Below, piece by piece: positions 59,647-64,000 of a DNA stretch of 64,000 nucleotides. Position 1 is the stretch's first letter; each line of letters opens with the position of its first letter. The notes beneath the pieces were generated by a model. It saw nothing but the letters and a program-made list of their open reading frames with translations. It was not told where the DNA came from and ran no database searches. A program made the position numbers and the translations under genes. Source of the DNA: Anaeramoeba flamelloides. Its lineage: Eukaryota > Metamonada > Anaeramoebidae. Location: positions 8,356,757 through 8,420,756 of the forward strand of contig JANTQA010000063.1 of the NCBI GenBank assembly GCA_027625915.1, in the 5' to 3' direction.

Positions 59647-59727
59647 TACTCATTAGCTCAGTGGTAGAGCACCGAGATCTCAAAATTTGAAAATTGTGTA
59701 GCCGGAGTTCGATTCCTGATAAGATCA
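59647..59727 (+). pseudogene. tRNA-like sequence with Pol III boxes
   Basis: A perfect A-box/D-arm, TAGCTCAGTGGTAGAGCA (59654-59671), is followed 36 bases later by a B-box/T-loop, GAGTTCGATTCC (59705-59716), then a T14 run near 59741 that would end Pol III transcription. The acceptor arms do not pair (TACTCAT against the expected 3' segment) and the T-stem has several mismatches. So this is probably a tRNA pseudogene or the head of a tRNA-derived SINE rather than a working tRNA. The anticodon cannot be assigned. Confidence 0.5.
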
Positions 59728-59740
59728 ATTAAATTAATAG

Positions 59741-61215
59741 TTTTTTTTTTTTTTTAAATTTTTATATATAATTTGATCAATTAAAGTATATATGTTTGCT
59801 ACCTGAATTTACCATTAAATCTTTTCAAAATTTTTTTTTCAAAAATTCAAATCCTCTTAAGGTACCAAAATTCGGATAAATACTGGTAACTAAGTAGTTT
59901 TTTCCGTGTTAGGAGTAGTAAATTTTAAAATATTTATATATACTAAAACCTACAATTAAAAAAAAACTTTAAAATTCATTTTAATCTATGGAGATCACTA
60001 TATAAAAAATATAAAAACAATCTCAATTTTTCATTTTTTTGGGGCTCTTATATTTTTCGAGTTATTACCCAAAATAACTGTGAAAAATCACTATTAAAAA
60101 ATTTGTATATAAAAATCGATTTTGGACAATATCTCGAAAACTAGACGTCCTATAGACTTCTAAACACCAAAAATCGAACATTTAGAAAATTTTGAATTTG
60201 TTGAGCAATAAAAAAATTTTTTGATCCCAGTTTTATATTTACTCTTGTGTTCTGTTTTCTACTTTTTAATTTATATTTATTTTAAATATTATGAATTGAC
60301 CTAATTGGTTTCTTTACTTGTGAAATATTGATCCTGGGTCTTCCTCTTGTCTCTTGTTTTGATACAACTACAGCTTTAACAATTATTTTAGATTTACATA
60401 CTATTTTTAGGAAAAAAAAAAAAAAAAACAAAAGTAGAGTGTTGAAAAAAAATACCGGAAAAACATTTTCAAAATTTTAAAAGGAGAACAATTATTTTAT
60501 TGAGAGGTTAGGTAAAAGTTATTAAGAACTATTCGTGTTTAATCTTTCATTTTAATACTTTTCAACTTTTTCTCGGAATACACGAGGTATATTATTTCAT
60601 GATTAAACCCGTTGACCATAATTTTGCTTGTTTATTTGTCTGCCTAAGATTTAAATTTTTCAAAAAAATGTTGATAACTTACAAGGAAATAAGTTGGTTT
60701 TGGTTTATTATAGTTTCATCAAAAAAAAATATGCTTTCAAAATTTTTGATCAGAATCATCATTTTTTTCTAATTTTTGCAAAATTTTGTTGTAGCTTTTT
60801 TTCTGAATTTTTTTACTTTCAGATTATTTTTTAAGTAAAGATTCATTTCCGAAAGACTGAAAGCATCAATAATCACTACAGGAATTTAAACTATTAGCTG
60901 TCTTTAAAATAATTTTAATTATTGGTAAAAAAATCTTCTTGTTAACTTTTGTAGCGAAAAGCCTCAGGCAAAAAATCTAGGGAAGCCTTATTTTGCAAAT
61001 GGTGACTTACTTTTTTTTTGCTTTTTTATTGGTGTTCAATTTTTAAAAATAAAGGCGGTTTTTATAGATTTTATAATGATCTTTAAAAAGTGACAAAAAA
61101 TCGGATTTAATTTTATCTTTTGTTCTTGGATACTAGTTTGTTTTTGAATACCAATGATACTGATTTTAAAAAGTCCAGTATTGGTTTTTTTCTTTAAAAA
61201 TCGTTATCCGGCTCC
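59741..61215. other. Non-coding region
   Basis: No gene recognised; an A-run near 60413-60428. 60120-60190 is somewhat less AT-biased (CTCGAAAACTAGACGTCCTA) but has no open frame. Confidence 0.5.
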
Positions 61216-61551
61216 CTATTGTTGAGTTAACAGTTTAATTTCATGCCCTAAGATAGACCTTATTAATTTTTTCTTCATCCACGCATGTGGATGCTGGAGT
61301 TCTCGTAGCACACAATTTTTCAAAGAACATCTTTGATCCTTAACAACAATGAAATGGACATTGCCACGTGATGGGAATGATTGAAGAACTGAAAACTGCA
61401 AAGTTTTTTTTCTTTTTAAAGTGTTTCCAAAGATCTTAATATTGAAACTTTGAAACCAAGAAACACCATTTGCTACTCTATTGGTGAAAAGAAAACGAAG
61501 CCAAAGTAATTCAGAGTTGAAACTTTTAATTTTTTTAATTTTTTGAAACAT
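61216..61551 (-). CDS. Unassigned ORF, possible exon
   Basis: 111 codons starting MFQKIKKIKSFNSELLWL and containing VLQSFPSRGNVHFIVVKD and LRELQHPHAWMKKKLIRS. Base composition is less AT-biased than the flanks, which favours coding, and codon usage looks normal. It ends at TAA soon after KLLTQQ. No domain recognised and no clear partner exon. It could be a small gene, an exon, or a fragment of a decayed gene. Confidence 0.35.
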   Translation of the reverse strand: MFQKIKKIKSFNSELLWLRFLFTNRVANGVSWFQSFNIKIFGNTLKRKKTLQFSVLQSFPSRGNVHFIVVKDQRCSLKNCVLRELQHPHAWMKKKLIRSILGHEIKLLTQQ

Positions 61552-61769
61552 TTTTTTTGATTAAATTTTTTTATTTAATTAAATTATGTTTTGAATCTAG
61601 AAATTTGTTTATAGGAATGAGTAAAATTAATTAATAGAGTAAACCAAAAAAAAATAGTCCTGAGAAGATTGGTATTTTAAACAAATATTTTCTTTTTAAA
61701 AACCAAACAAGAAAGATCACCTTCCCATAGAAACTTGTTAAAATCAAGAATGAAAAAAATAAAAAAAAA

Positions 61770-63107
61770 AATTAATTATTTAAAAAAATAATGAAAAAAA
61801 AAAAACTAAAAAAAGATGTAAAAAAATGATTTATTTAGTTTTCCAAAATCAATATTACTAATTTGAATGAAAAATTACATATTGTGATTACTTTACTTAG
61901 TGTTATTTGTGAATTGGAAAAAAATAAGTTACGATTAAAATTCCCTGTTACTGATACTTTTAAATACCACTTAGAGATAAAATCACTGCAATTATTTTTG
62001 GAGATATATAAAATTAAGGGGAATTATTATTTGAAATAGATTGTTGTGTACTAATAAGTAAAAATTAAATTATCAAAAAAAAAAAAAAAAAAATATATTT
62101 TACAGTTTTTCTTTCAAAAAATATAAAAAAAAATATAAAAAAATCTACTTGTTTTTTTAATAATTCTGATATTATTTCGCGAATACAAAAATTTCCACAA
62201 ATTAATTTTTCAAGAATCAAAATTCAAAAAAAATTGATCAATTTGATTTTTTTTCAAGTAATTGAGAAGATTTGATTCCTGTTAACTGAAGTATTTTGAA
62301 CATGCGAAGACCTTGATCAGCCAACACAGCAAACCAAGCTTTTTTATTCTTGTTGACTAATATTAAGAAATAAAATGTTGACACTTTATTATTATTGAAT
62401 AAATATGATTTGCATTGGAGTTGGTTTTTCTCACATGTTTCATTTTCCTAAAAACCTTAATTTGACCAAAAAAAAAAAATTCAAAAAAAAAATATATTCT
62501 TTTTTTTTTTTTTTTTTTTGAGGTACACGATCTTTGATTCATCTTAGGTTTTGTGGGGCTTTAAAGGATTGATTCAATGTGAGTATTTTTTTTTGAAACT
62601 TTGGGGGAGAAAAGTAAATTTTTTTTCCAAAATAGATCGTCGGTGTGGCAATGGTGCACGTTTAAGCTTTGACTCCAGTAAAAATGGCATCTCTACAATC
62701 CCAAAGTTGGTGCAGCGTTTGTTTGAGTTAATTAGAATTTTTTTTTTTAATTCGGATTTTTTTCGGCTTTTTTTAATTCAATTTGACCACACGAAAAAAT
62801 AAAGAGATAATAAAAAATAAAATATTAGATATAAAAATAAAAGGAAAAATAAAAAATAAAGGTATTATAAGTAAAATAAAGACAATTAAAACAACAATGC
62901 CAATTAGTATTTAATTAATCATCTGGGAGTGATAAATATTTTGAGGTACACTTAACCTAATTTTTTATTTTTCTACTGGGCTCACCATCTTTCATTTAAG
63001 GTCTTTTTTTAATCAATTTTTGAATTTCGTCCTCTTTAACTTACTCAAGAACTCTTTTTTGTATTTTTTTGTGTGTGATATGTTTTTTTGTTACAAAAAC
63101 TTTTGTT

Positions 63108-63141
<34 letters not shown>

Positions 63142-64000
63142 GTGTGATTTGATTTTTGTTGATTTTGCTTTGATTTGTATTTTGATCTTGAGCCTTTTCC
63201 GTTTCCCCTTTTTCTTCCCACTTTCTTTCCGTTTCCGCCGCTTTCTTTACCCCTTTTCTTTTTTTTTCTTTCTTTTTTCTTTTTTTCTTTTTCCCTTTTT
63301 TCTTTTATTTTTTACATTCCGGTTTTAATTTTTGTTTTTTTTGTTTTTTGTTTTTTGTTTTTTTTTTTTTGATGTTTTTTTTGATATCTGAATTTTTTTC
63401 TAATTTCAATTCTTCCGATTTTCTCCGTTTTTTTCACGCGTTTTAACCTCCGCTTGCTTTTTGTTTTTTTATAATTCTCTTCCAGTAAGTACTTTTCGCA
63501 CTTCTGCTTTTTTCTTTTGAATTCACTAGGCGTTTTTTGCTGTTTGAATGTTTTGCATTTTTCCCCACCAAATTTGATTTGAATTTTAATTTTGACGATT
63601 TTTCTATATTTCAAATTATTGATTTACTCTCTTTCCTTACATCTTTTGTGGGTATGTTTTTGTTTTTTCCTTCTTCATATCCTTTTGGTTTTCTCTTATA
63701 TATCTTTACCTTTTTTTTGGTTTTTGTTGTTTTATGTCTTTCATATTTTTTTGACTTATGCACCTTGTTTTTTCCAAAATCTCTGTCATTTTTGATTTTG
63801 CCCTATGGTCTTTATCTGATTTTGTTGGCTGCTGAACTTCTTTTTTTGATTTACTTGATCTTTTTATAGATCTCGATTTTATACTTACCCTTTTCAAAAC
63901 CTGTCAATTTTGTTGATTTTTTCTTTATCTTTTTATTGATTTTTGTTGAAGCTTTCCATGTAGGCTGCAATCTTTTTGTTATGATCTTTCATATGTCTCG
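61770..64000. repeat. Indel-ridden copy of 11085-13235
   Basis: Collinear and same orientation as 11085-13235 up to the last base of the window. Differences are mainly scattered short insertions and deletions, in spacer and coding sequence alike, with many homopolymer length changes. Either a decayed segmental duplication or poorly corrected sequence at a contig end. Confidence 0.85.
62915..64000 (-). pseudogene. Broken partial copy of the giant SH3 gene (3' end)
   Basis: Corresponds to the last SH3 domain and the first part (from the C-terminus) of the KD-repeat region of the 12227-18193 gene. The stop and the TTAATTAATCATCT context are kept (62915-62928). The frame is broken many times by small indels, so only short pieces of protein remain (for example at 63312-63614 and 63706-63897). 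The rest of the gene would lie beyond the window end. If the indels are sequencing errors, this is not a pseudogene but the same locus or a recent paralogue. Confidence 0.75.

Noticed and set aside
59647-59727. Functional tRNA gene
   Set aside because: Acceptor and T stems do not pair despite good A and B boxes.

Overview
The window looks like a very AT-rich protist nuclear genome with few genes. It is eukaryotic: one gene has a canonical GT-AG intron whose splicing restores the frame, and the recognisable proteins are a spliceosome subunit (SF3A1), a nucleolar ribosome-biogenesis factor (ESF1), a secreted triple-saposin protein and a very large SH3 protein. Low GC, long A/T runs, saposin-type secreted proteins and lysine/aspartate-rich repeat proteins suggest a free-living or anaerobic amoeboid protist. 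Anaeramoeba-like is my guess, but nothing here proves a species.

Layout. 1-6.1 kb is transposon-rich: the end of a TTAA element (family A), a second TTAA family (B) and a decayed Kolobok-like DNA transposon with clear TIRs and TTAA duplications. 6.7-8.9 kb holds ESF1, whose frame slips at an A25 tract. 12.2-18.2 kb (minus) is one 1988-aa ORF with about seven SH3-like domains and a lysine/aspartate minisatellite region of about 900 residues. 18.2-28.9 kb is mostly non-coding, with a long-TIR TTAA element (24.1-26.2 kb). 29.0-29.7 kb is an unassigned Q-rich gene. 32.8-40.8 kb (minus) is SF3A1, split by a 5.7-kb intron that contains a three-level nest of transposons (F inside A inside B). 41-49 kb and 51-61 kb hold interspersed repeats. 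49.4-50.5 kb (minus) encodes a two-exon, three-domain saposin protein. From about 61.8 kb to the end lies an indel-ridden copy of 11.1-13.2 kb, covering the 3' end of the SH3 gene and its downstream flank.

The genes do not form a pathway or cluster; SF3A1 and ESF1 are housekeeping genes. The most coherent theme is DNA transposon biology. Several families have TTAA target sites, and a TA-inserting, fully palindromic MITE of about 197 bp occurs eight times, three of them within 1 kb. The points most worth checking are the two in-frame stops in SF3A1, the A25 frame slip in ESF1, and whether the last 2.2 kb is a real duplication or unpolished sequence. Splice sites, starts and repeat borders were read by eye.
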